The position numbers and the translations under genes were made by a program. Positions 33,636 to 44,590 of a stretch of DNA of 64,000 bases are shown piece after piece (positions within the stretch are counted from its first letter, which is position 1; each line of letters starts with the position of its first letter). The stretch comes from Silene conica (lineage: Eukaryota; Streptophyta; Magnoliopsida; Caryophyllales; Caryophyllaceae): contig CM055318.2 in assembly GCA_029255685.2 (NCBI GenBank), positions 14,389,001 through 14,453,000 on the forward strand. The letters run 5' to 3'. The notes below the pieces were generated by a model. It was not told where the DNA came from and made no database searches. It saw nothing but the letters and a program-made list of their open reading frames with translations.

Positions 33636-36600
33636 AAGTGGTATCAGAGCAAACGATCCTCAGGCCTAAACCAAATGAATAAAAAAAAAATGAACGTAGG
33701 AAGAGTCTAATAAAATGAACCCCGAGATGAAACTGATAGGAGCCCCAAAAAGGAACGGGATGAGTTAAGGGCCCCCTCAAACCAGACCTGGGCCCTTTCG
33801 GTTCTGTCTCGGTTACCCAATGAGAGTAATTGAAGAGTGGGTAGACGGTATAGCGACCTAGATATTTTGTACTAGCACTCTTACAGGAGAAGAATGAGGT
33901 AAGAAATATGTGAACTGCGGCTATCTAATAATGTTATTGGAGATTATGATTGATATTAGTATGTGGATCGAGTAGGAGGATTGAATTAAAATTTGAAGAG
34001 TATGGATGTGTAATTGTTGAGCAATAGCTAAGAGGGATGTGATCATATGATCTTGGTGTTTGAAGCGTACATGTGATTATCTAATTATTAAATGTTTACC
34101 GTAACTAGGTCGTATATGATTGGTATTTGGATATGAATGACCGGACTTATATATATATATTAGTAAACCATGTCTAGTGATATGCGGAATGTGTTGCCTC
34201 AAGCCATGAATGATATATAAATATGTGTTACAATGGTATATACATGCAATGTATAAATTTTGAGTAATTAGTTGGTTCTACTTCCCGCTTAGAAATCTTA
34301 GCGTGTTCTAGATGACGGTTAAAGTTTCCGTGATGAATACATGTTAATATGGTAGTGTTTATGCCTCAATAATATGTCAACGTGTTATGGAAGAAAAATG
34401 GGTGAGCTTCGTAGTAGAATGTGAAGTTGTAGAAGAACTAAAAATTTTGATAAGTTTTCAAATGTTACCTCGCTTGCAAAAGCTGCCATCTAAAATGTGT
34501 CCTCTATATGAGTATGAAATTTTATGTATGATAACCCATGTAGATCTTAACGAGTCGTTATTTAATAGTGATATCTGCAAGTTGTCCAATTTTCTGTCGA
34601 ATCGCGGTAAAGTTTTCTTCAGGCCAACTGGGTGTTTGAAATTGTTATGAATAATTCGCTTAGGATATGCATTTGATTCTTTTTCCTATGATTAGTTAAT
34701 TCTTTATATATATTTTTTTAGAAACTATTAAAACTCGCAATATAGTTGAGCAATGATTTAATTGTGATTTGTTTACAAGTGCTGCAGCATGCTTATTGGT
34801 GAAATTATGGGTTAGATAAGTTTTATATAAAAGTTCAATCAATTGTGAAATTATGTGATGTAACCACGTCACACCCTGTTATGGCTTTAGTAACATGAAT
34901 AATAGTCATATGATAAGAATATAGACCTTACTACATGGTAATGTAACATTGCATATTTCGTTGGGTTTTATATAAAATAGTTTCAATTATACGGACGTTC
35001 CTACTTTCTATTGTTATGACCTCAAAATAATTATGTGATGTTCCTATGTGATGTCAAAATCATGTTTATCAGAGATGAGTCTTGACAAGTGGTAGAATGG
35101 AATTTAACTAGTAAGATTATTAGCACGATGTCATGAGTAAAAGTTATATAGCAATTTAATTGTTATAATTAATGGTGGTTATTTTGAACAACGTGAACCT
35201 TGTTGCTATTCTTTCGTATATTAAAGGTACATCTTTGTCTAGTTCCCTGATGTAATAGCCTATGACTCCGTCATATATATTGTTGCACCATACAATGCAT
35301 TGCATATTACTATGTTCGAAATCTGATCACGAAGTATTGAGTTATTAGTTAGTTTGGCATGTGATTTAGTGTTGTACATTCGTTTACTTTTATCGTTAAA
35401 TTTCATGATCTGTGAGCTACAATTTGTGAGAACAACGTTTTAGTAAAGGAGAGTCAGAATGCCTCCGTGCAGTTTCGAGTCCGATCTGTAGTTGAAAAAT
35501 AGCCCTTTGCTTGTGTTTATAATTGTCACAAACTACCAGTTCAGCATTTCAAAAGTTTTTCCAAAGGTTTCAAAAGTTTTAAATTTGTATTTCAAGATGA
35601 TGAATAACCATGATGACGCTTGATCTTTTAATAATTGTAGTAATTGTTTGCTATATGACAAATTCTGTACTTACGTGTTGATGAAAGCCTGCCCGGATGC
35701 TTATTTGATGCGCGTTATATGAACTCTTATATTACAAGACATGTATTTTATTAGCCTCATGATAGATGATGTAAGTTGAGTTATACCTAAGTGATCTGGT
35801 TAACTTATTAATACCTAGATATGCTAAACGGTCTCGTTAGTCCATGATTTGTGCATATTTTGTGAAACATGTCAATGCCCCATGTTTAATTATGTTCATT
35901 AAAATTTTGCTCTATGACTTTGCCTAAAATATGGTTTTGCTTCTAAAATATGATTATGAACTCTAAGCTTCTTGTTTGTTTACATTGTTGTTAATATAAT
36001 AAATTGAGAGAAATTTCAAGGTATGCAAGTGTTATCTATTCCGATTCTGTTTACTGCGTAACTCGATTTCTACAGACCCTAATACTCTTGTTATTGCTCA
36101 AGGTTATATGATTACATGGTACTTGCTATGGGCCTCTTTTGTGTACTTATTCGAGTGGTATATTAGTAATTGTCCTTTTATTTTGGTAGTTATAAGATAA
36201 TTCTTTTGTTTGTAAGATGGATTAAGCTTTTGGTAATTGATTATTTTGTGTTATGTGTAATAATTCTGTTTTAGACTCGTCTGGTATAGTGTACAAGCTC
36301 TTGTTTCATGAGTTGTGGAATTGTAAGTGTACATACAAACGTGTCTATGAATCGGTTAACATACGTACATTGTCATGTTAATTAGCTGTTGGGCTAGAGT
36401 TTGGTGGGATAGAGTTGCTCGTGATCTTGGAACAAAGACCATGGTTGATTTTGTACTGAGATTGAGTTTGCAGTTAGTGTCTTATTGTGTGGACGCATTC
36501 TTTGACCTTGACTGGTGGGTGAGTAACTTAGAGTTATTTCCTTAAATTTTGAGCAGTTCCTCTAAGGGAATATTTGATAGTATTGATATTGAAATCGAGA

Positions 36601-37213
36601 TGAGAATTGGTCATTGGTACCGAGTTATAAGTCATCTGGCCGTAGTGCCATATGGTGTTTATGGTCCAGTGTGACCTTGATGATTGGGTTGTAGTATGAG
36701 TTGAAATCGATATTAAGATGAGGCACTGATTCGCGGTTTTATTCCGCCAGTTCACTCACCCTTGTCCTTGGTCTTAGTTTCGACAATGATAATACAATAC
36801 TTGGTTAATTAGAGTGAATTTTTGGGTAAGACGGAGTAATGTGCTGGGAATTCTTATAATGGGGTTACGAGGACGTAACCATGTTTTAAGGAGGATAGGA
36901 TTGTAAAATCTTGGTGATTTACGTTATGGCTAGTTGTTATAGCCTGTAAAATCGATATGTCGTGGTTGTTCGAATATACTGATAATCCGGTTTACTTCTG
37001 TTATGCTTTATAATGTGATTCGTGAAGTATCTTTTAACTTAGTTATGCGTTGAACTTTGGGGACAAAGTTCTCTTAACGAGGGTAGAATGTAACATTTCG
37101 TGTTTGGAAGTCTCTATAAGTGCTTTTGATGATTGTTTCATGCTTGTTATAAGTTCTTTACCGTTATGGGGTGGCGAACTTCGGGACGAAGTTCATTTTT
37201 AAGAAGGGAAGAC
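33636..37213 (+). other. Non-coding internal region of the LARD-like element
   Basis: Begins with the tRNA-Met primer site TGGTATCAGAGC (33639-33650). Near it is a hairpin TCTC-GG-TTAC-CC-AAT-GAGA (33807-33825) with the same TTAC loop as the modules at 18149 and 19000. The remainder is AT-rich without a coding frame of note. At the 3' end the segment GAACTTTGGGGACAAAGTTC (37051-37070 or close by) is followed by a purine-rich tract and TGTAACATTTCGTG. This is a degenerate copy of the true GAACTT...AAGTTC hairpin, tract and LTR edge at about 37168-37230. Confidence 0.7.
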
Positions 37214-39912
37214 TGTAGTACTCCGTGTTTTTAGCCTCAGTCAATAATTATCAAAGGAAGGACAATACAAGTATTTTAAAGAGAATGTTTATAAAGTATT
37301 TATTGTTATTATTTTATAAACCGTATTTCTACGATTAGTTCGTATTTCGTAATCGTTTTATATATTTGACGATTAATTCATAAGTGACATTTCATTAATA
37401 TTCTCCTTACTGTAATAACCCGAGTTATTACTTTTTAAATATAGAATTTATGGGTGATTTGTAGTTAAGCGATGAGTTACTTATTTATTTGGTCGTTTTC
37501 TTAAGCTTGCGCACACTCACGTTTTGATGAGTGTTTTAGTCGTCAGTGGGATTCGAAATGGGAACTAAGTCACTTTATAGTAATAGTGGTAGTATGGTGT
37601 TAGTAGGAGTCGAACTTGGGACCTGCTGGTGTCTCGTTTTGGGCCTCAAAAAGTGTGACAAAGACCTAGCCCACTTATCGAAAATAAGAACAAATCACAC
37701 AAACCCTCCCTCAGCCTCACTGCCGTCATACATAAGAGCCACCCAACCCTATTTTCCTGACCTATCGACACTCACACACCCACCATAATTCATGCCGCCA
37801 CATCTGAGATAGCAAAGGAGGGCCTGGCACGGTGGTCAAGGGGGTTTAAGGGTGGTCGTTTTGCTACGGGAAAGAGGTACACACGCAGTTCTTTCGACTT
37901 TTTCTTTGTAACAGGCTGTTTTATCACGTTTGTACTCACGAGTTATGCACTTTCATAGTTCTATTTTCGCGTGTTAGGAACCAAGGATGTGTAGTGGTTG
38001 TTTTTAGACCCTTGTTGTGTCGTTGTTGACAGCCTAGAACCACCGTCACAGGGTGTTTTGTCGCCTTATCAGTCGTGTTTTTTTCGTTTTCAAAACAGAG
38101 TAAAACAGAGTACTCTTTCGCGTGAGGGGTTGCTGGGTTTTAGTACGACTGTTGGGTGGTGGTTGTGGTGTCGGCCACCACTACTTCCTCCCCTGGAACC
38201 ACCAAGGCTCAGAGGTGAGCCTGGTGGTGCCACTGGAGAGGGCCGGGGTTGTTACGGGTGTTAGTGGCAGCGTTTTGGCAGGGTGTCAATCATGAATTCG
38301 GAGTTTGGGGTTGTGACCAGGGGTGTTTGTAACTAGTGTCGGGGGTTGATGGGGTCAGATCAGGGGTGGTGCTTAGGGTCAGGTGATGCGTCGTCATGTA
38401 GTGGTCATCACCACTGTGGTTGGGTGGTGATTGTGGTAGTGTCGGGTGGTTGTCTCGTTCGTCAAAGCGGGCTGGTTAGGGGCTGTTGATGTTGTTACGT
38501 TTTTACTTGATTTTGGGCCAAATTGCTATTGTTGATTCTTGTTTGTTATTCCTCATTTATTAATATTATGATTTTATGTTTTTAGGATGATGAGGTTATT
38601 TATGTTATTATTATTATTATTGTTATTGAAATAATGATAATGACAATGATAATAATATTATTAATTTTATAGTAAGGTTTATTTAACATGAATATTGTAG
38701 TGTTGCATATTATTATTATTATGATTATGAATTTATAATTGTATGGTCATATGTCATGTACGTTATTAGTATTACTAATCATATCATTGGGATCGTTATG
38801 GTTATTATTTTGTAAGCGAGCATTATGTTTATTATTAATTACTTATATGGTTATTGCTCTTGCTTAGTAACATTTGGTTACTTGAATTATTGCTATTTTT
38901 AGTAAGTTTACATAAGTAGTAAGTCTATTTTTAGTAAGTTTATATTTGGCTAAGGATGATGGATGTGAATAATGAGTTAACGTTAAATGATATGTATACA
39001 TACATTTTGTGACAAGTAAATCGTCTTAAACATGATCAAGAAGCAATTAGTAGTGGGTGATTGTACGAATAGAAATTGATAGTAAGTACTATTTATAGGA
39101 ACTGAGCTGAAGTGGAATGTTCTGGGCTTCTGGCAGCTGTTCGGTTACCGTTCTGCAAATCGAGGTAGGGGAAATATATTATGATTCATGTTATGACATG
39201 AAATGTGCAAGTAATGCTTATTATGAGTTGATATAATTGATTATTACGGTACTGTGGATTGTATTATTATTATTGATCACTGTGGAGATCGGGAGGTGTG
39301 AAATGGGTCTTGTGATATGGAGCGGAGTATATTGGGTCTTGTGATTGGTGCGGAGTTTATTGGGTCTTGTGATTGGTGCGGAGTATATTGGGTCTTGTGA
39401 TTGGTGCGGAGCATATTGGGTCTTGTGATTGGTGTGGAGTATACTGGGTCTTGTGTTCGGTGCGGAGTTTATTTGGTGTTGGATCGGTGCGGAGAAGGGA
39501 TGATTGATCCCAATATATTTATGATAGTGTTGTTATTTATGTTTTAATTGTTTTACCTACTCAACCTCGCGGTTGACCATGTGTATTCGTGTACACCTAC
39601 GATGATCCGGAATGGGGAGTAGATTTTACAGGTCAGTGACAGATGGACTAGGAGCTTGGGCATGGAGAGAGACATGGCATGGACCTACTTAGAGTTAGAT
39701 CACACTTAGATACCTTCAGTTGTACTTTTATTTTATCAAAGTTTGGACCTCGTAGTTGTTGTACTATCAAGTTTAAATTTAACCAGTTTTTATATAAAGT
39801 ACTTTGGTTTGTTTACTTCGTTATTCACTACCTCGGATATTCCGAGATGGTAACAGTTCTATTTATTTGAGAATGTCTTGCTAAAGGCTCTTAAATAAAT
39901 GGGGGTGTTACA
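37214..39912 (+). repeat. 3' LTR of the LARD-like element (2699 bp)
   Basis: Same ends as the 5' LTR, with the tandem 28-bp array at 39304-39494. The TSD GACAC follows directly. Confidence 0.95.
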
Positions 39913-40426
39913 GACACGGTATCTTTACTCACAATAAAAGACTGTACAAAATTCTTATACGATAGTGGTAAAGAAACTAGCAGAATTAATGCGGCAACTC
40001 ATCTTCTACCTTAACATCAATATTACGCAGTTCTAGTAAAATTGTGTTTAACTGATCTAAATGATCCCGGAGAGGCATACCTTCCTGCATTCTCAGACTG
40101 AACAGGCGTTGCTTCAGAAGCAACTTATTGGTCAAAGACTTCGTCATATATAGACTCTCAAGCTTCGCCCACAGACCTGCGGCGGTATCTACCTCCGCAA
40201 CTTCAGTGATCATATCATCAGCAAGACACAACATAATTGTTGAATGTGCCTTTTCCTCCAGACTGGTCATCTCAGCGGTGACTGCAACGGCGGTTGCGCC
40301 TTCCTGCTTCTTTTGAAGCGACGTCCATAACCCTTGTTGCTTTAACAGAGCCCACATCTTGATTAGCCACAAACTGAAACTATTTCTCCTAGTAAAACGA
40401 TTGATCTTTATGTTCATCGCCGACAT
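39913..40426 (-). pseudogene. Tork-type copia gag, N-terminal part
   Basis: Starts at the ATG at 40426. Recognisable Tnt1/Tork-type gag (NSFSLWLIKMWALLKQQGLW, EEKAHSTIMLCLADD, KLLLKQRLFSLRMQEGMPL). A frameshift near 39990-40000 ends the open frame; the expected residues continue in another frame up to the LARD insertion, and resume at 30944 once one GACAC copy is discounted. The gene is dead through frameshift, nonsense codons and the insertion. Confidence 0.9.
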
Positions 40427-40497
40427 CTTTTTTATTCAGGAACTCGAAGGCTCTGATACTGTAACACCCCCATTTACCTAGGAGCCTGAGCTAGGAC
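40427..40497 (-). other. Primer site and LTR stub of the Tork-type element
   Basis: The minus strand reads ...GGGGGTGTTACA followed by GTATCAGAGCC, a tRNA-Met-type primer site lacking the first TG. Thirty-eight bases of its 5' LTR are present (40460-40497) before the outer Athila begins. The rest must lie beyond the right edge. Confidence 0.65.
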
Positions 40498-42126
40498 TGA
40501 TGTGGATGTTTTAATACCGCAAGTGCACGGTTGACGAAGTAGCACTCGAGGGTCGATTCACAGGGAGCTAAAATCACAATACTAGCTATTCAAGTTATGA
40601 GTTTAGCTAAGTCGACAATGAGATGGTTGAGATGAATAACTACAAATAAGCTAAGTATGAAATAACAAGGTAAATTAAATAAACTAACAATAACAAGTGA
40701 AAGAAATGGATGTAATTCAATAGAGAAAAGGCCTAGGACCCGATTTCACTCCACCATAAGTATTCATGATTATGATCTCTATTTACTAGTCAACGGGTAT
40801 GGGTTATAAGGGGGAAAACGCCTCTAATTCGCTCATAGACTCCCTCTCGGGCTCACTATAAGACACTAGCAATCCCGACTAACCCCCCTCTCGGGTTCGA
40901 AAGTCGATGTCCTAAGTTAAATACCCACGTTGGTTTCCAGGTCATCCATCCCCTCCTCTCGAAGGTCGATTTCAAACGCTAGACTAGGGGGTCCTCCTTC
41001 GGTTCTCCCTTTCGGTCTCAACCTAGGTAGACAATAAGGTCAAACAAGCCACCCCGACTCCCAACCTAACCGACTTTCGCCGATGGACAAGGGTCTAGAG
41101 TCAATGAAACCCGCAAAAACCCATAAACAAGCCAAATCCCCTAGTCTACCCTCACAAGCCAAACCCAAGGACTAATATAGTGAGAAATAAATAAAATGAA
41201 ACACCCATGATGGAGCTAATCGAGTCCTAGTATGAGACTACTCACTAGTCATAACTAAGAAAGTCAAATTCATAACAAAAGATGACAATTTGTGATTAAA
41301 CATGATGAAGGATAAATTCTTACTATCAAACATGCAAAAACCAACTACAACAATGATCTAAGGCAAAATAAATCAAAACAAACAATAATCAAGCCCAAAG
41401 GAAGAAACTTTGTGAACAAGCTAAGTTCAAAATTCAAACTACTAAATCAACTAAAATGTAAACAAATGACAAAATAAAGAAAGAGATAAGAAATATACCA
41501 ACTAGGAAGAACAAGGAAGAACAATGAAGCAAAAAAGAACAAAGGAAGCTTGATAACTATTGAAATTGATTAAGGGTTTGTTGCAAATTACAAAGGAAAA
41601 TGGGTTTCTCTTACTAAAAACTTGAACTAGAGGTAGGTGTACCGTAAAAAGAGAAGGAAAAGTGCTTATATACTAGGTTACAAATAGGCAAAACGACCCA
41701 AAACATTGTCGTTCAAGTAAATAAAGATCCGCGCAAAAACTGAGCTGGGCACGGCAAGAACGGCACGGCACGGCTCTTTCTTCCCTGGAGAGGAACGGCA
41801 CGGCAGAGAACCGCACGGCACGGCTAGGAGAGCACGACTCCTTCTTCCCTGGAGAGGAACGGCACGGTTCTTTCGGTGCCTTCAGTTAGCTTCCTTATTT
41901 CTCTGTTTTGGGCTATCCATAGGTTTGTGTTGGGCCTTAGGTTGTCAAATGGGTCCGTTATCCCTACAAAAATCGACAGACACAACCTAAACCCGAAACA
42001 AGCTCCCCAAAAGGCAAGTTGAGCGTTATATGCAAATTAAACACGGAAGAACACATAAAAAGCAAGAAAACGGGCCACGAGAAAAAGTTTTTAGGCATGG
42101 AAAGCGCGTAGATAACGAAGTTATCA
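40498..42126 (-). repeat. 3' LTR of the outer Athila-like element (1629 bp)
   Basis: Minus-strand LTR from TGATAACTTCG (42126) to CCACATCA (40498). A TATA box (TATATAAGC) lies at 41666-41672, and a GC-rich repeat cluster immediately upstream of it at 41740-41882. No coding content. Confidence 0.82.
41740..41882. repeat. GGCACGG-rich repeat cluster upstream of the LTR TATA box
   Basis: Multiple GGCACGGCACGG copies and CTTCCCTGGAGAGGAACGGC present twice. Different in sequence from the CAGCCGG units of the inner Athila but at the same place in the LTR. Confidence 0.8.
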
Positions 42127-42141
42127 AATCTCCCCACACTA
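42127..42141 (-). other. Polypurine tract of the outer Athila
   Basis: The minus strand reads TTTAGTGTGGGGAGA directly before the LTR start TGATAAC. Confidence 0.8.
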
Positions 42142-42279
42142 AACCCTTACTCGTCCCGAGTAAGCTCAAACAATATTACATGCAACGCAAAACAAGTCTA
42201 CCAACCTAAGGTGAAAAACCAACACAAAAAACACATAGCTAATCTATTATAACACTACAACAGATACGTCAGATTGCGA

Positions 42280-42665
42280 CTGAAATTAGCGACCACTATC
42301 GGTCGCCCTTCTAATTTTAGCGACCAATTTTAGTCGCACGCCCTTAGTCGCAGGCTGTAGTCGCTTTTAGCGACCGATATTGGTCGCCAAATTTAGCGAC
42401 CGAAAAAAAAGGCGGGCGACTGATAGTAGTCGCTAAATTAGCGACCGACAGCGGTAGCTAAATTAGCGACCGTTTTCAGTCGCTAATTTAGCGACCGATT
42501 TCAGTCGCTAAATTAGCGACCGTTTTCAGTCGCTAATTTAGCTACTGTTTTCGGTCGCTAAATTAGCGACTGACATCGGTCGCTAATTGGTCGCCAATTA
42601 AAAAAAAGTTACAGGGGGTTAGCGACCGACAGTGGTCGCTAATTTTACATGTTCGGTCGCTAATT
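42280..42665. repeat. Left subterminal repeat array of the CACTA element
   Basis: About a dozen blocks TTAGCGAC(C/T)G and CGGTCGCTAA, mostly arranged as pairs that form TTAGCGACCG-N5-CAGTCGCTAA palindromes. Probable binding sites for the element's TNPA-like protein. Confidence 0.9.
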
Positions 42666-42892
42666 CTACATGTATTTGCCCATAAAATTCTGTTTTGTCC
42701 TAGCCAAATCCGTAGCTACTATTGTAAACCTGCAAGCAAAACCAAGAATAACCGGCGCACAACCCAATTGATGCGAAACATCTGATTGCATAAATAAAAA
42801 AAGTCATCTGGATTACAAAGAACGAAATTCGGGTACTAAAGTAACAAGTATCCAACACTAAACAAGAGTCACTAAAAAACAGGAGCAACTAG

Positions 42893-44469
42893 CTACGACA
42901 CTGGAAAAGATGCTCCCGCCCCACTGCCACCTCCATAATCGGGATCTCTTGGATCCCGATCCTGTGGACGCCAACCGCTGTTACAATTAGCAAAGTAAGA
43001 AGACATCCTTTCCATCTCTTCTTTCATTCTCCTCAGTTCTTCATCTCGTTCGGCGTCCCTTCTATCCTTCTCAGCTAGTTGCATCTGAAGGTGACTGACC
43101 AAACTAGGAACATAGGGTTGATGCTGGGACGAGGGCCCTCTTCTTGCCGGCGGTTCATAAAAGAGCTCTTTAGCTGAACCGGCCCCATAGACTCCTCCTT
43201 TATGAAAACCGTCTACCAATTCATACCATAGCTGATTGTCGGAGATGTCAGGGTTCGCCTTCTTTCGTTTAAGAAATGTTTCCTACAAAAAAATGAAACA
43301 TTATTAATAATATATACAATAACACTTACATATAAATAAATCATTGATTATAAATCATTTTTTAAATACTTTATACAATAACACTTACATATAATTCGCG
43401 ATCTCTTGCATTTACGAAGACGTACCCTTTCCTTCCCTTTTTGGCATGTGTCTCAAGGAAGAGATCTACAACCGTTTGTAGCTGGCTGTTATTTTTCCTT
43501 GCCTATAAAAAAAATAATAAATTCATGAAGTGTTAGTCAGTTAATTAAAATTTAAAGCTAAATATATACTTCAAGATAAAAGTGATAAATTAAATCACAA
43601 GAGTAAATACTTACAGTTATCGTCACGCGATCATGGAATGACTGAGACCCACCATAATGAGTAGCGCCAACCTCCGCTTCGGGATCATCTCCACCCCTCT
43701 TATTCGCCTTGTTCCGCGCCGACGCTTGCTTGAACTTAGGACTTTCTCTGTACTTAGTGAATTCTTCATATGACTGACCTACAATCCAATAAAATAGAAA
43801 CGATTACTATAAATTAAAAAAAATGTTAAAACTTTTTATTTTAATACGATTATTAATAAATTAATACCTTTCATGAACGTTGGCGGAGTCTTTCTCCTCG
43901 ACACCTTATACATAATGTCCTTTAGCCTCCTTTGACCAACATCATTGAATCGATCCCAAGCCAGTCGTTCAAGCGCATTTGGCCAATAGAAGACACGCTA
44001 CCAAAAAAATAAGGGTTAGAGAAACAAATCAACCATGAATTTATAAAAAATAAATAATTAAAGTAAAGACTTATATACGTACCGAAAGGCGTTGTACCAC
44101 ATCTCCTTGTCCTCGTCACTAGCGTTCGTCCAACAAGTGACGCCGTGAACCATGTTCTCTTGAATGCTATTGGTGACGCCACGAACCGTTGTTTGATGTC
44201 TAAACCTGACACCAAACATGAATGTTAATTAATAAGACTAGTTTGAATAAAATTAATAAATAAATAAACAACTAGTGAATAAAAAATTACCAAAGACCCG
44301 CCGGATCAAGGATGATCCTGCCGTCAGTATGGCGGGGTACACGGACCTCCTCCTCCTCGTCACTGTCAGTCGACACACGGACCTCTTCCTCCTCCTGTGA
44401 TCGGGCCGAGCTACTGTCCCCGCTACTACCACTAAAACCGCCCCGTTGCCTGCCTCCTCCACGAGCCAT
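42893..44469 (-). CDS. CACTA second gene, TNPA-like (Transposase_24), six predicted exons, 367 aa
   Basis: Exons by my reading, minus strand: 44469-44291, 44205-44079, 43997-43868, 43778-43615, 43502-43389, 43282-42893. All introns begin GT and end AG, phases agree throughout, and the total is 1104 bp with a TAG stop. Exon 1 is Gly/Arg then acidic. The central exons carry the Ptta/En/Spm Transposase_24 pattern (VTCWTNASDEDKEMWYNAFR, ALERLAWDRFNDVGQRRLKD, SYEEFTKYRESPKFK, GGSQSFHDR). The last exon has a charged, coiled-coil-like segment (QMQLAEKDRRDAERDEELRR) and a Gly-rich tail. Such proteins bind the subterminal repeats and assist transposition. No lesion is visible, in contrast to the transposase gene beside it. 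Splice sites are predictions. Confidence 0.8.
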
Positions 44470-44590
44470 GTGAACCTATAATTGCAGGAAAAATGTTAAC
44501 ATACATATATATAACATAATAAATAATGTTGGTAAAATATTAAAAAACAGGACCTAAATAAATATATAGGATGAAAACCTCATACTACTT

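Larger units (their letters stand above)
30945..39912 (+). mobile_element. Complete non-coding LTR retrotransposon (LARD-like), TSD GACAC
   Basis: LTRs at 30945-33635 and 37214-39912, primer site at 33639-33650, purine-rich AAGAAGGGAAGAC before the second LTR, and GACAC at 30940-30944 and 39913-39917. The 3.6-kb internal region has no ORF with recognisable similarity, so the element must rely on proteins of another. The size class and non-coding interior fit large retrotransposon derivatives. The GAACTT-CGGGACG-AAGTTC hairpin near the 3' end is of the kind seen in chromovirus-type gypsy elements. Confidence 0.95.
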
